Assembly: GCF_020103695.1 (NCBI RefSeq)
Contig: NZ_JAHXBF010000002.1
Span: 496,001-560,000 of the forward strand
DNA from: Hyalangium versicolor
GTDB taxonomy: Bacteria > Myxococcota > Myxococcia > Myxococcales > Myxococcaceae
DNA: 64,000 bases
Direction of reading: 5' to 3'
This document shows positions 28,546 through 36,588 of the stretch, piece by piece. Made by a program: the position numbers and the translations under genes. The notes beneath the pieces were generated by a model that saw only the letters and a list, made by a program, of their open reading frames with translations, had not been told where the DNA came from and made no database searches. Numbering within the stretch: position 1 is the stretch's first letter; every line of letters starts with the position of its first letter.

Positions 28546-29208
28546 ATGTCGTGGCTCGACACACTGGATGACATTCGGACACGGGACTTCAGCAAGGTGT
28601 CCGAGAAGGACCGGGACAAGGCAGCCAGGGACGTCATCAACCTGTGCTCGTACGCGGCGGCGCTGGTGGCCATCTCTCCGCTGCCGTTGTCGGATGTGGT
28701 GCTCATGTTGCCCATCCAGACCGGCATGGTCATCACAGTGGGGCACATCTACGGACGGAAGGTGACCAAGGCCACCGCGAGGGATCTCATCCTCGAGTTG
28801 GGCACCACGGCGGGGCTCGGACTGCTGGCGAGACAGGGCATCAAGGCGCTGGTGCCGGTGTTCGGAGCGCTCCTCACGGTGGCGCCGGCCTTCGCGGCCA
28901 ACTGGGCCATGGGCCGCGTGGCGATGGAGTACTTCAAGAACCCACGCCTCAGTCGCGAGGGCCTGAAAGAGGTGTTCCGGCGCGCCCAGGCCGAGGGCAG
29001 CACCCTCTTCTCCAAGAAAGGCTTCGAGCGCTTCCGCAAGCGGAACGAGAAGAGCGTGCAGGACATCGCCAACAAGGCGAGCCAGGAGGACGAGGCTCCG
29101 GCTCCGAGAAAGCGGGCTGCGGCCAAGAAGTCTCCCGCGAAGAAGGCGGCTGCGAAGAAGACCGCTGCGAAGAAACCGGCTGCGAAGAAGACCGCCGCGA
29201 AGCGATAG
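28546..29208 (+). CDS. DUF697 protein with a histone-H1-like Lys/Ala tail
   Basis: Protein of 220 residues. The central part (about 25-140) is DUF697-like: helical and partly hydrophobic (AISPLPLSDVVLMLPIQTGM, LLARQGIKALVPVFGALLT). DUF697 is found with YcjF-type membrane proteins and small GTPases; its function is not settled. The last 45 or so residues are Lys/Ala/Pro repeats (KKSPAKKAAAKKTAAKKPAA) like histone H1 tails. The start is at the ATG at 28546 with GAGAGGA upstream, not at the longer frame from 28432. It is divergent from the FHA gene, with 227 bases between them. The combination of a possible membrane-binding core with a nucleic-acid-type tail is odd. Confidence 0.8.
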   Translation: MSWLDTLDDIRTRDFSKVSEKDRDKAARDVINLCSYAAALVAISPLPLSDVVLMLPIQTGMVITVGHIYGRKVTKATARDLILELGTTAGLGLLARQGIKALVPVFGALLTVAPAFAANWAMGRVAMEYFKNPRLSREGLKEVFRRAQAEGSTLFSKKGFERFRKRNEKSVQDIANKASQEDEAPAPRKRAAAKKSPAKKAAAKKTAAKKPAAKKTAAKR

Positions 29209-29258
29209 GTCCTCGCCCTTCCCCACTCGCGCCCAGGCAGGAGCCCCCTGTCGGGCGC

Positions 29259-29304
29259 GGTTTGGACCAACTGGTCCACTTGTCATACCAGTTGGTCCAG
29301 AACC
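29259..29304. repeat. Palindromic repeat, copy 1 (large hairpin)
   Basis: Stem of GGTT-TGGACCAACTGGT and ACCAGTTGGTCCA-g-AACC around an 11-base loop, 51 bases after the DUF697 stop codon. The right half CATACCAGTTGGTCC (29285-29299) is identical to 53053-53067 and similar to the third copy near 60981-61016. It may also act as a terminator, although no T-run follows. Confidence 0.7.
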
Positions 29305-29549
29305 GCCGCCACGGGCTGCCGCTTCAAGCGCGGGCGGTCCTTCCGAACATCTCTCCGAGCACCCGACCGTCCACGCAGTCCACGTCCGTGGACGCTCGGG
29401 GCGCGCTGGGAAGGGTGTGTCCGCCTGCGTTCAGAGGGGAGACCGCGTTGGCACGGCGGCTGCTCCAGGCGGGGCGACCTCAGGCGGTCGAAGCCAGTGA
29501 GGCACCCGAGCCGTGGTGGCGCGGGGGAGTGAAGGAGTGAGGAAGGAAG
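29305..29549. other. Intergenic region before the small gene at 29550
   Basis: No supported gene. It contains a short perfect inverted repeat GTCCACG-tc-CGTGGAC at 29378-29393, a possible operator. The ribosome binding site of the gene at 29550 (GGAAGGAAG) is at its right end. Confidence 0.4.
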
Positions 29550-29801
29550 ATGCTGACGGCAGGAAAGCGGTTGGCGGTGTTCTCCATTCGGGAGGGCAAG
29601 GGCGGGAGCATCTGGGTGAGGGCGGGGAGTGCCTTCGTGAACAAGGATGGCTCGCTGAACGTGCTGCTGGATGTGTTGCCGCTGGACGGCAAGCTGCACG
29701 TGCGCGAGGCGGCGGACAAGCGGGACGGGGCGCAGGCGACGGGTGGGCGGTACGCGTCCGATCCGGAGCTGGAGTCGGGGCTCGTGGGAGGGCACTCGTG
29801 A
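29550..29801 (+). CDS. Small hypothetical protein, coupled to a ComEA-like gene
   Basis: Protein of 83 residues with a good ribosome binding site (GAGGAAGGAAG before the ATG). It has no signal peptide or known motif. Beta strands are likely (RLAVFSIREGKGGSIWVRAG, GSLNVLLDVLPLDGKLHVR), followed by a polar tail. Its TGA overlaps the GTG start of the ComEA-like gene by 4 bases (GTGA), so both are probably translated together. The function is unknown; coupling suggests a role with the helix-hairpin-helix protein. Confidence 0.75.
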   Translation: MLTAGKRLAVFSIREGKGGSIWVRAGSAFVNKDGSLNVLLDVLPLDGKLHVREAADKRDGAQATGGRYASDPELESGLVGGHS

Positions 29802-30160
29802 GTGGACGTGCGGTGCTGGTGGCGTGGGCGATGGTGCTCGGGCTGATGTTGTTGGGGCCTGGGGTGGCGGAGGCTGCCAAGGGCCGCACGCAGTACACGG
29901 GCGTGGTGAACCTCAACGAGGCGACACGGGATGAGCTGGATCGTCTCCCGGGCGTGGGTGCGAAGGCGGCGGATCGGGTCCTCGAGCACCGGCAGAAGCG
30001 TCCCTTTCAGCGCATCGAGGAGTTGGTGCGGGTCAAGGGCTTCGGGAAGAAGAAGTTCAAGAAGCTCGAGCCGTACCTGACGCTCAAGGGTCCCACGACG
30101 CTGAAGGTGGAGAAGGGAGGCGGCTCGGACGCACCGAAGAAGAAGAAGTCGAAGCACTGA
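29798..30160 (+). CDS. ComEA-like secreted helix-hairpin-helix DNA-binding protein
   Basis: Protein of 120 residues starting at the GTG at 29798, which overlaps the previous stop codon. The signal peptide or anchor (VLVAWAMVLGLMLLGPGVAEA) is followed by a double HhH domain (about 35-95; VNLNEATRDELDRLPGVGAK, RIEELVRVKGFGKKKFKKL). The tail is Lys-rich (PKKKKSKH). ComEA-type proteins bind incoming DNA in the periplasm during competence, but short secreted HhH proteins occur in many non-competent bacteria too. The upstream 83-residue gene is coupled to it. Confidence 0.85.
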   Translation: MSGRAVLVAWAMVLGLMLLGPGVAEAAKGRTQYTGVVNLNEATRDELDRLPGVGAKAADRVLEHRQKRPFQRIEELVRVKGFGKKKFKKLEPYLTLKGPTTLKVEKGGGSDAPKKKKSKH

Positions 30161-30178
30161 GGCAGCGAGCCCAGGGTC

Positions 30179-30212
30179 GCTCCGGTGCTGTCGTGACCGG
30201 AGCGGCCTTCTT
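30179..30212 (+). terminator. Rho-independent-type terminator after the ComEA-like gene
   Basis: An 8-bp stem GCTCCGGT and ACCGGAGC around a 9-base loop, followed by a moderately T-rich tail (GGCCTTCTTGTT). It begins 18 bases after the stop codon. Confidence 0.7.
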
Positions 30213-30261
30213 GTTCCCATCCGTGGGTCGCCCCAGCGAGAAGTGATGTCTGGCGCGGAGC

Positions 30262-30680
30262 ATGCCCCGGAAGGGGTACATCCCTTTTTCAGGGTCCCGC
30301 GTACCTCCGCAGTTCTCACCCTCTGCTCACACGCACTCATGGAGCGATGTGACGGGAGCACCGGACTTCGCGTCCGCGAGTTCCGTGTCGGCACTCACGA
30401 GCCAGGTGTCCTCCATCGAGGGCGGCGTCACGTCCACGCAGGGAAAGCTGACTCAGGCATGGGTTCCCCGGGTAGCGCGTACGTCAATTCCCACTACATC
30501 TATGACCCTGCGTCGAATACTTGGTCGAGCGGCGCAGTCACGCCCTACACGGGCTATGCGGCAGGCATCGCCCAGCTGCGCGGAGGTGTTCTGCTGATCG
30601 GAGGCTGGCCCAGCAGCGGAGGCTCAGCCACCAACGCCGTCTACGAATATCTGGCGCCCCTCTACCTCTACTCCAAATAG
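30262..30680 (+). pseudogene. Decayed tail-fibre/kelch-like gene fragment
   Basis: Two pieces of one plausible protein lie in different frames. The frame from about 30310 to 30460 encodes a phage-tail-fibre-like stretch (HTHSWSDVTGAPDFASAS, then SSVSALTSQVSSIEGGVTST). A second frame from about 30450 to 30680 encodes kelch-like repeats (YDPASNTWSSGA, GIAQLRGGVLLIGGW, NAVYEYLAPLYLYSK). A frameshift or deletion separates them and no complete start-to-stop frame covers both. The likely parent is a collar/fibre or kelch-repeat surface protein acquired from a phage or tail-like element. No other phage gene lies near. Confidence 0.55.
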
Positions 30681-30702
30681 CGCCCGCTCCGACGCAGTGC
30701 GA

Positions 30703-30729
30703 CAAACCCTCGGAACCACTGAGGGTTGT
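30703..30729. terminator. Hairpin after the decayed tail-fibre/kelch fragment
   Basis: Inverted repeat AACCCTC and GAGGGTT with a 9-base loop, 25 bases after the last codon of the kelch-like fragment. It has no T-run and may be the old terminator of the decayed gene. The 200 bases to the MarR gene show nothing else recognisable. Confidence 0.4.
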
Positions 30730-30931
30730 ACGAACCCTGCACAACAGACCCGTGCTCACCGCCGTAACGCACCGCATCAAAACCCATCCCAACTCCAAGG
30801 CCCGCTAGGATGTCTCCCCACGGACAGGCAACCCCTGAGGTAGCCTGTCAGACTGCTCTCCGACTTGCCCTTCTTGGTGGTGCAATCGATCTTCGTTCTA
30901 TGGAAAGGGTGAACAGAGCTAAGAGTAACGG

Positions 30932-31510
30932 ATGGGGAACTTGGAGGCGGAGTTGAAAGAGACTGTAGAACAGGAAGAGAACGTAGAGACACCGGTCGCA
31001 GAGCAACCAGAGAAATCCCGTGGCCCCCAGTTAGGGGAAGTCCTCGAGTTCATGCGCCTGCTGTGGGCCGTGGACCATGGCCTCCAGTCCACCTCCAAGC
31101 GCATGGAGTCCACCCTCGGCATCACCGGGCCTCAGCGCCTGGTGCTCCGCCTGGTCGGCCGCTTCCCAGGCATCACCGCGGGCGCGCTCGCCCAGATCCT
31201 CCACGTCCACCCCAGCACCCTCACCGGCGTCCTCAAGCGCCTCGAGAAGCGTGGCCTGCTGGAGCGCAAGTCGGATCCGCTCGATGGCCGCAAGGCCCTC
31301 TTCGCCCTCACCGAGGCCGGACGCGTGCTCGATGTTCCCTCCACCGGAACCGTGGAATCCGCCGTGCAGCGGGTGCTGTCGAGGATGACCCGCGCGCGCA
31401 TCCTTCACACCCAGGACGTCCTGACCGCCCTCGCCGAGGAGCTGGGTGGAATCCCCTCCGCCGCAGAGCAGACGAACGAGGGCGCGGACCACCGTCCCGC
31501 CGCCCGCTGA
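30932..31510 (+). CDS. MarR-family transcriptional regulator
   Basis: Protein of 192 residues. The winged-helix domain (about 60-135) has PQRLVLRLVGRFPGITAGAL, then ILHVHPSTLTGVLKRLEKRG and the wing ERKSDPLDGRKALFALTEAG, all typical of MarR. The N-terminal 35 residues are Glu-rich and not part of the family fold. MarR proteins act as dimers binding palindromes, usually repressing transport or stress genes. The next gene, encoding the DUF4175 protein, follows 155 bases later on the same strand, but a regulatory link is not shown. Confidence 0.9.
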   Translation: MGNLEAELKETVEQEENVETPVAEQPEKSRGPQLGEVLEFMRLLWAVDHGLQSTSKRMESTLGITGPQRLVLRLVGRFPGITAGALAQILHVHPSTLTGVLKRLEKRGLLERKSDPLDGRKALFALTEAGRVLDVPSTGTVESAVQRVLSRMTRARILHTQDVLTALAEELGGIPSAAEQTNEGADHRPAAR

Positions 31511-31665
31511 ACCTCCGGCCCCTGCCTCCTTCCTCCGCCTGACAGAGCGCCCCTCCGCCGAGGCCCTCTCCTCGCGAAGGGCCGCGCACGCGGGCGGAGC
31601 TTGCTACAGAATTGGGAAATAGGCGGCCCACCTGCGGGTTGCCTCGCTACTGAGCGGACGAGACT

Positions 31666-34600
31666 GTGACCGTCGAAACCCCGCAGACCCCAGGCCCTGA
31701 ACTCCCACCTCCCCTGCCCCCACGCGCCCAGCCCGTGGTCCAGGAGCGACTGCGCTCGCGCCAGGTGGACACCCTGCTCGCCACCGTCCGCACCCGCCAG
31801 CGCCGACAGCTCTGGATGGAGGGCGCCCTGCTCGGCGTCGGCGCCTTCCTGGTGCTCACCCTCGCGGGCGGCTTCCTCGGACTCGTGGCGCCGGACCTCG
31901 GCCGGTGGCTGTTGATCCTCGCGCCGCTCGCGGGCATCGCCGTGGCATGCGCCCTGGGCATCATCCTGTCCCGGCGGCTCGTCGGAGATGACTTCCGCAC
32001 CGCGCGGCTGATCGGCGAGCGGAGGCCGGAGCTGTCCCTGGACGTGCTCGCCGCCGTGGAGCTCTCGCAGCAGAACGGCACCGAGCAGCACTCGCAGATG
32101 CTGGTGGCCGCCTTCCTCAGCCAGATGGACTGGCGGGCCCGGATGGTGGATCCGGCCTCCGTCGTGGACAAGCGGCGCCTCAAGCGCGCGGCCCAGGTGT
32201 TGGGCGCCGTATCGCTCGCCGCGGTGGTCGCCCTGGTGCTGGCCGGCGGCAGCTGGCGCGCGGGCGTGGCGAAGGCCTGGGAGGCGGGCCACGAAGCGGC
32301 CGCCTCCGCGCAGGCCGAGCCCATCACCGGAGACATCGAGCTGACCTACCGCTACCCGGCCTACACGGGGCTCGCGCCGCGCACGGTGGCGGGCACCAAC
32401 GGCGAGGTGAGCGCGCCGGCCGGCACCGAGGTGGTGCTCAAGACGCGCTCGGACCGCGAGGTGGAGCGCGCCGAAATCGTCGTCAACGACGAGACACTTC
32501 CCCTCAAGGTCGAGGGCAAGCGCGAGCTGACGGGCTCCTTCGTGGCGAAGAAGACAGGCCGCTACCACTTCGTCTTCGACAGCCACAAGGTCCGCTCCGT
32601 CGTCGGCCCGGACATCTCCCTCAACGTCGAGGTGGACGCGGCGCCCCAGGTCACGCTGCTCACGCCCGCCACGGAACTCGAGGTGGATCCGGGCCAGCAG
32701 GTGACGCTCAAGTACGAGGCCAGTGACGACTACGGCCTGAGCGGGGTGGCCCTCATGTTCCGCACGCCGGGCTCGCAGCAGGAGACGAGCGTACCGCTGC
32801 CTCGCGAGGACGGCCGCCGCAGCAAGGGCACGTACACGTGGGACCTGAGCCGCTTCCCCCTGAAGCCCGGTGATCGCATCACCTATTACATCGAGGCCAA
32901 GGACAACGACGCGGTGGAGGGCCCCAAGCGGGGCGTCAGCCGCACCCAGGTCCTGCGCATCTACAGCGCCGCCGAGCACCGCCGCGCCGCCCTGCAGAAG
33001 GCCGAGGCGCTCTGGGGCCGGCTGGTGGACCACCTCGCGGACCGGCTGGATGGCGCGGACCACGAGGACAAGAAGGACGCCGAGCGCATCACCGCCGGCC
33101 AGAAGGTGGACACCAGCGGCCAGCAGCTCATCTCGGACATGCGCGCGCTGGCGCAGGACCTGGCGCGCGAGCGGAACATGCCCAAGGAGCTGATCGGCGC
33201 GCTGCTCAACATCGCGGATGGGCTGTCGCGGAAGATCTCGGCCACCTCGGACTTCCGGCGCTTGTACCTGCGCACCCAGCGCCTGCGCGGTGAGGACTGG
33301 GGCACCGGCACCCGGCTCACGGCCGCGGTGAAGGATGAAATCTCCGAGACGGAGAAGGACATCCTCTACCTGGAGTCCCTGTTGGACCGGCAGAAGCTGG
33401 AGGCGCTCCAGGACCTGGCCAAGCAACTGGCCGACGAGCGCAGGGACCTGGCCAGCCTCATCGAGCAGTACAAGAACAGCCCCAACGACGCCGCGCGCCA
33501 GCAGATCCTCCAAGAGATCTCCCAGATGCGCCAGCGCATCAACGAGCTGATGCAGCGCATGGCCGAGCTGCGCAAGGGCATCCGCGACGAGCACTTCAAC
33601 GCGGAGGCCGTCGCCGAGCTGATGAAGGACCAGGACATGCAGAGCGGCCTGGATCAGGTGGAGAAGCTCATGCGCGAGGGCAAGGCGGACGAGGCGCTCG
33701 CCAAGCTCCAGGAGCTCTCCATGCAGATGGACAAGATGATGGAGTCGCTCAACAAGGAACAGGGCAGCATGGGCGGCGAGCAGTATCCCGAGCTGGCGCA
33801 GAAGTTCGGCAGCTTCATGGATGACCTGCAGAAGACGATGCAGGAGCAGCAGCAGGTAGCCGAGGCCACCAAGGCCCTGCGCGACAAGGCTCGCAACCAG
33901 AACCGCGATCGCCTCAACGAGAAGGGCAAGGCGATGAAGGACGAGCTGCTCAAGCAGGTGGAGCAGGTGCAGAAGAGCTACCAGGCGGTGAAGCCGGACC
34001 AGCTCAACAGCCGCGCGGCCGCCCCGCTGTCCGAGGCCCAGGCCGAGCTGGAGAACCTGAAGAACGCGCTCAAGGCGGACGCGTACGATCTGGCGGCGGA
34101 TGCGGCCCAGCGCTCGGAGGAGATGGCCCAGCAGCTCGACTCCATGGGCGAGCACCAGCGCAAGCTGGACGAGATGTTCGGCAACCCCGACGAGGTGCGC
34201 CAGCAGTCGGCGCAGCTGGCCCAGGAGCTGCGCAAGAACTCGCAGACGATGCAGGAGGTCAGCCAGAAGCTCCAGTCGCTCTTCCCGGAGCCGGGCTCGC
34301 AGCTGAGCCAGCAGGAGCGCCAGCAGCTCAAGCAGCTCTCCGAGCAGCAACAGCAGTTGGAGCAGCGCGCCCAGGGGCTGCGCCAGCAGATGGAGGAGAT
34401 GCAGCAGTTGGCGCCCGTGTTCGGCCAGGAGGCCGGCGATCAGATGGAGGAGATCGGCCAGCGCATGGGCGAGGCGGCCCAGCGCATGGGAGGCCAGGAT
34501 CCGGGCCGGGGCTACGGCCAGCAGCAGGCGGCGCTGGAGGGGCTCAAGCGCTTCCAGCAGCAGATGAAGGAGAGCCAGCAGGGCCAGGGCAAGGGCGGAC

Positions 34601-34794
34601 TGCCGCTGCCCATGGGCATGGGGCGGCGCGAGGGCAACGGCATGGACCCGCGCGACAAGGTGGAGCTGCCGGACGAGGACGCGTTCCAGGCGCCCAAGGA
34701 GTTCCGCAAGGATCTGCTGGACGCGATGAAGCAGGGGGCGCCCGAGCGTTACCGGGAGCAGGTGAAGCGCTACTACGAGGAGCTGGTGAAGTGA
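31666..34794 (+). CDS. DUF4175-family membrane protein with long coiled coil
   Basis: Protein of 1042 residues from a GTG start. Two membrane helices lie at about 50-70 and 85-105 and a third at about 183-205. Ig-like DUF4175 segments follow (about 225-430; DIELTYRYPAYTGLAPRTV, LKYEASDDYGLSG). A very long Gln/Glu/Lys-rich coiled coil (about 440-950) is followed by a Gly/Met/Pro-rich C-terminus. DUF4175 proteins resemble BatD-like periplasmic or inner-membrane proteins of uncertain role. The stop overlaps the start of the peptidase/TPR gene by 4 bases (GTGA), so they are coupled and probably work together at the envelope. Confidence 0.85.
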   Translation: MTVETPQTPGPELPPPLPPRAQPVVQERLRSRQVDTLLATVRTRQRRQLWMEGALLGVGAFLVLTLAGGFLGLVAPDLGRWLLILAPLAGIAVACALGIILSRRLVGDDFRTARLIGERRPELSLDVLAAVELSQQNGTEQHSQMLVAAFLSQMDWRARMVDPASVVDKRRLKRAAQVLGAVSLAAVVALVLAGGSWRAGVAKAWEAGHEAAASAQAEPITGDIELTYRYPAYTGLAPRTVAGTNGEVSAPAGTEVVLKTRSDREVERAEIVVNDETLPLKVEGKRELTGSFVAKKTGRYHFVFDSHKVRSVVGPDISLNVEVDAAPQVTLLTPATELEVDPGQQVTLKYEASDDYGLSGVALMFRTPGSQQETSVPLPREDGRRSKGTYTWDLSRFPLKPGDRITYYIEAKDNDAVEGPKRGVSRTQVLRIYSAAEHRRAALQKAEALWGRLVDHLADRLDGADHEDKKDAERITAGQKVDTSGQQLISDMRALAQDLARERNMPKELIGALLNIADGLSRKISATSDFRRLYLRTQRLRGEDWGTGTRLTAAVKDEISETEKDILYLESLLDRQKLEALQDLAKQLADERRDLASLIEQYKNSPNDAARQQILQEISQMRQRINELMQRMAELRKGIRDEHFNAEAVAELMKDQDMQSGLDQVEKLMREGKADEALAKLQELSMQMDKMMESLNKEQGSMGGEQYPELAQKFGSFMDDLQKTMQEQQQVAEATKALRDKARNQNRDRLNEKGKAMKDELLKQVEQVQKSYQAVKPDQLNSRAAAPLSEAQAELENLKNALKADAYDLAADAAQRSEEMAQQLDSMGEHQRKLDEMFGNPDEVRQQSAQLAQELRKNSQTMQEVSQKLQSLFPEPGSQLSQQERQQLKQLSEQQQQLEQRAQGLRQQMEEMQQLAPVFGQEAGDQMEEIGQRMGEAAQRMGGQDPGRGYGQQQAALEGLKRFQQQMKESQQGQGKGGLPLPMGMGRREGNGMDPRDKVELPDEDAFQAPKEFRKDLLDAMKQGAPERYREQVKRYYEELVK

Positions 34795-36587
34795 GGCGTC
34801 ATCCGGAGAGCCAGGAGCGGGTGTCAGCGCTCCACCGGCACAAGCAGGGGCTGGGAGTGCTGGCGGTACTGGGGCTGCTGGCCCTGGGGCTCACCGCCTC
34901 GCCGGCGCGAGCGGATGAGGAGGAGGATGCGCTCCGCAGCGAGGTGAAGGCGCGCCTGAGCAAGGTGGAGCAGGCCATCGACGGCTGGGACATCGTCGGC
35001 GCGAACCGCGAGCTGGCGGAGCTGGAGAAGGTCGTCCCGGACGTGGAGGCGGTGAAGTACTTCCGAGGGCGCATCGCGTTCGAGGAGGGCCGCTACGCGG
35101 AGGCGATCGATCTACTCCAGCAGGCGGGCCTGGAGGACAAGCCGGGCAGCTACTTGCGGCTGGCGAAGGACACGCTGAACCTCACGAAGAACCACCAGAA
35201 GGCCGAGAGCGAGCACTTCGTCTTCTACTACCCGAAGGGCAAGGAGGAGATCCTCGTGCCCTACGCGCTGGAGACGCTGGAGGGCATCTACCGGGCCATG
35301 CAGGAGGACCTGGGGTGGACGCCTCCGGGCGGCAAGGTGCGCGTGGAGGTGGTGAACAACGCGCGGGAGCTGTCGAAGGTCAGCACGCTCACCTACGAGC
35401 AGATCACCACGACGGGGACGATCGCCATCTGCAAGTTCAGCAAGCTGATGGTGACGAGTCCGAAGGCGGTGGCGCGCGGCTACGACTGGCAGGACACGCT
35501 GGCGCACGAGTACATCCACCTGGTGGTGAGCCAGAGCAGCCACAACGAGGTGCCCATCTGGCTACACGAGGGGCTGGCGAAGTTCGAGGAGTCCCGGTGG
35601 CGCGGCGAGGGAGGGCTGGGGCTGAACCCGTCCGCCCTGGCGCTGCTGGGCAAGCGGGTGAAGGCGAACAACCTGGTTCCTTTCGAGAAGATGAGCCCGT
35701 CCATCGCCATGCTGCCCAACGCGGAGGACGCGGCGCTGGCGTTCGCGGAGGTCTTCTACGCCATCCACTACGTGCACGAGACGAAGGGCACGGCGGGCTT
35801 CCGCACCATCATCCAGGAGCTGCGCAACGGGCAGACGGATCGCAAGGCGGTGGAGGCGGCCGTGGGCATGCCCTTCCCGCTCTTCGAGAAGGCGTGGCTG
35901 GCCCACATCAAGAAGCAGCAGTTCCCCAAGGAGCTACTGCCGCGCGAAGAGGTGGTGCTGAAGGAGGAGGCCAAGGGCCAGGACAAGGAGGATCCGAAGA
36001 AGGGACGGGAGATCTCCTTCGGAGACTTCGTGGAGGTGGACGAGCTGCCCGCGCGGAAGCTGGCGCACCTGGGCGAGATTCTGCGCGAGCGCAACCGGGC
36101 GAAGGCCGCGGCAGCGGAGTACGCGAAGGCGTACCAGATCGTCGGCGACAAGTACGAGTCGGTGTCGAACAAGTACGCGTTGACGCTGCTGGAGCTGCGG
36201 CGGCTGGACGAGGCAGAGCAGGTGCTGCGTGGCTCGCTGCGGGTGCACCCGGGCATGCCGGGGACGAACGTGCACCTGGGCCGCATCATGCTGTTCCGCA
36301 AGGACTGGGCGAAGGCGAAGACGGCGTACCTGGAGGCGCTGTCCACCAACCCGTTCGATCCGGAGATCCATGTCGCGCTCACGAAGATCCACGACGAGCT
36401 GGGTGAGACGGCGCTGAAGGCTCGGACGAAGCAGGCCGGAGCGGTGCTCACGGGTCTGTCGCCCGAGTCCATCGAGAACGCGGCCTACAAGTTCATGCGG
36501 GACGAGCGGGAGCTGTCCGGCACGGACGTGCAGGCGAAGCCCGAGGAGGCTCCGGCTCCGGCGGCGGCGAAGGACGGCGGGAAGTAG
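34791..36587 (+). CDS. Secreted peptidase-MA-like protein with TPR repeats
   Basis: Protein of 598 residues from a GTG start. The signal peptide is LAVLGLLALGLTASPARA. A TPR-like helical segment (about 50-125) precedes a zinc protease domain of the peptidase MA type. It carries HEYIH at 239-243 (LAHEYIHLVVSQ) and Glu260 in LHEGLAKFEE as the likely third ligand. A second helical repeat region with TPR character lies at about 420-570 (RKLAHLGEILRERNRAKAAA, AKAYQIVGDKY). The probable substrate is a periplasmic or surface protein. The gene is coupled to the DUF4175 gene and converges on the FliB-like gene, with one base between stops. Confidence 0.85.
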   Translation: MRRHPESQERVSALHRHKQGLGVLAVLGLLALGLTASPARADEEEDALRSEVKARLSKVEQAIDGWDIVGANRELAELEKVVPDVEAVKYFRGRIAFEEGRYAEAIDLLQQAGLEDKPGSYLRLAKDTLNLTKNHQKAESEHFVFYYPKGKEEILVPYALETLEGIYRAMQEDLGWTPPGGKVRVEVVNNARELSKVSTLTYEQITTTGTIAICKFSKLMVTSPKAVARGYDWQDTLAHEYIHLVVSQSSHNEVPIWLHEGLAKFEESRWRGEGGLGLNPSALALLGKRVKANNLVPFEKMSPSIAMLPNAEDAALAFAEVFYAIHYVHETKGTAGFRTIIQELRNGQTDRKAVEAAVGMPFPLFEKAWLAHIKKQQFPKELLPREEVVLKEEAKGQDKEDPKKGREISFGDFVEVDELPARKLAHLGEILRERNRAKAAAAEYAKAYQIVGDKYESVSNKYALTLLELRRLDEAEQVLRGSLRVHPGMPGTNVHLGRIMLFRKDWAKAKTAYLEALSTNPFDPEIHVALTKIHDELGETALKARTKQAGAVLTGLSPESIENAAYKFMRDERELSGTDVQAKPEEAPAPAAAKDGGK

Positions 36588-36588
36588 C

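Noticed and set aside
29100-29205. Short AAGAAG-type repeats
   Set aside because: These are the coding sequence of the Lys/Ala tail of the DUF697 protein, not a non-coding repeat.
31405-34350. A 981-codon minus-strand frame opposite the MarR and DUF4175 genes
   Set aside because: Leu/Arg/His-rich antisense translation of a coiled-coil gene; no homology recognised.
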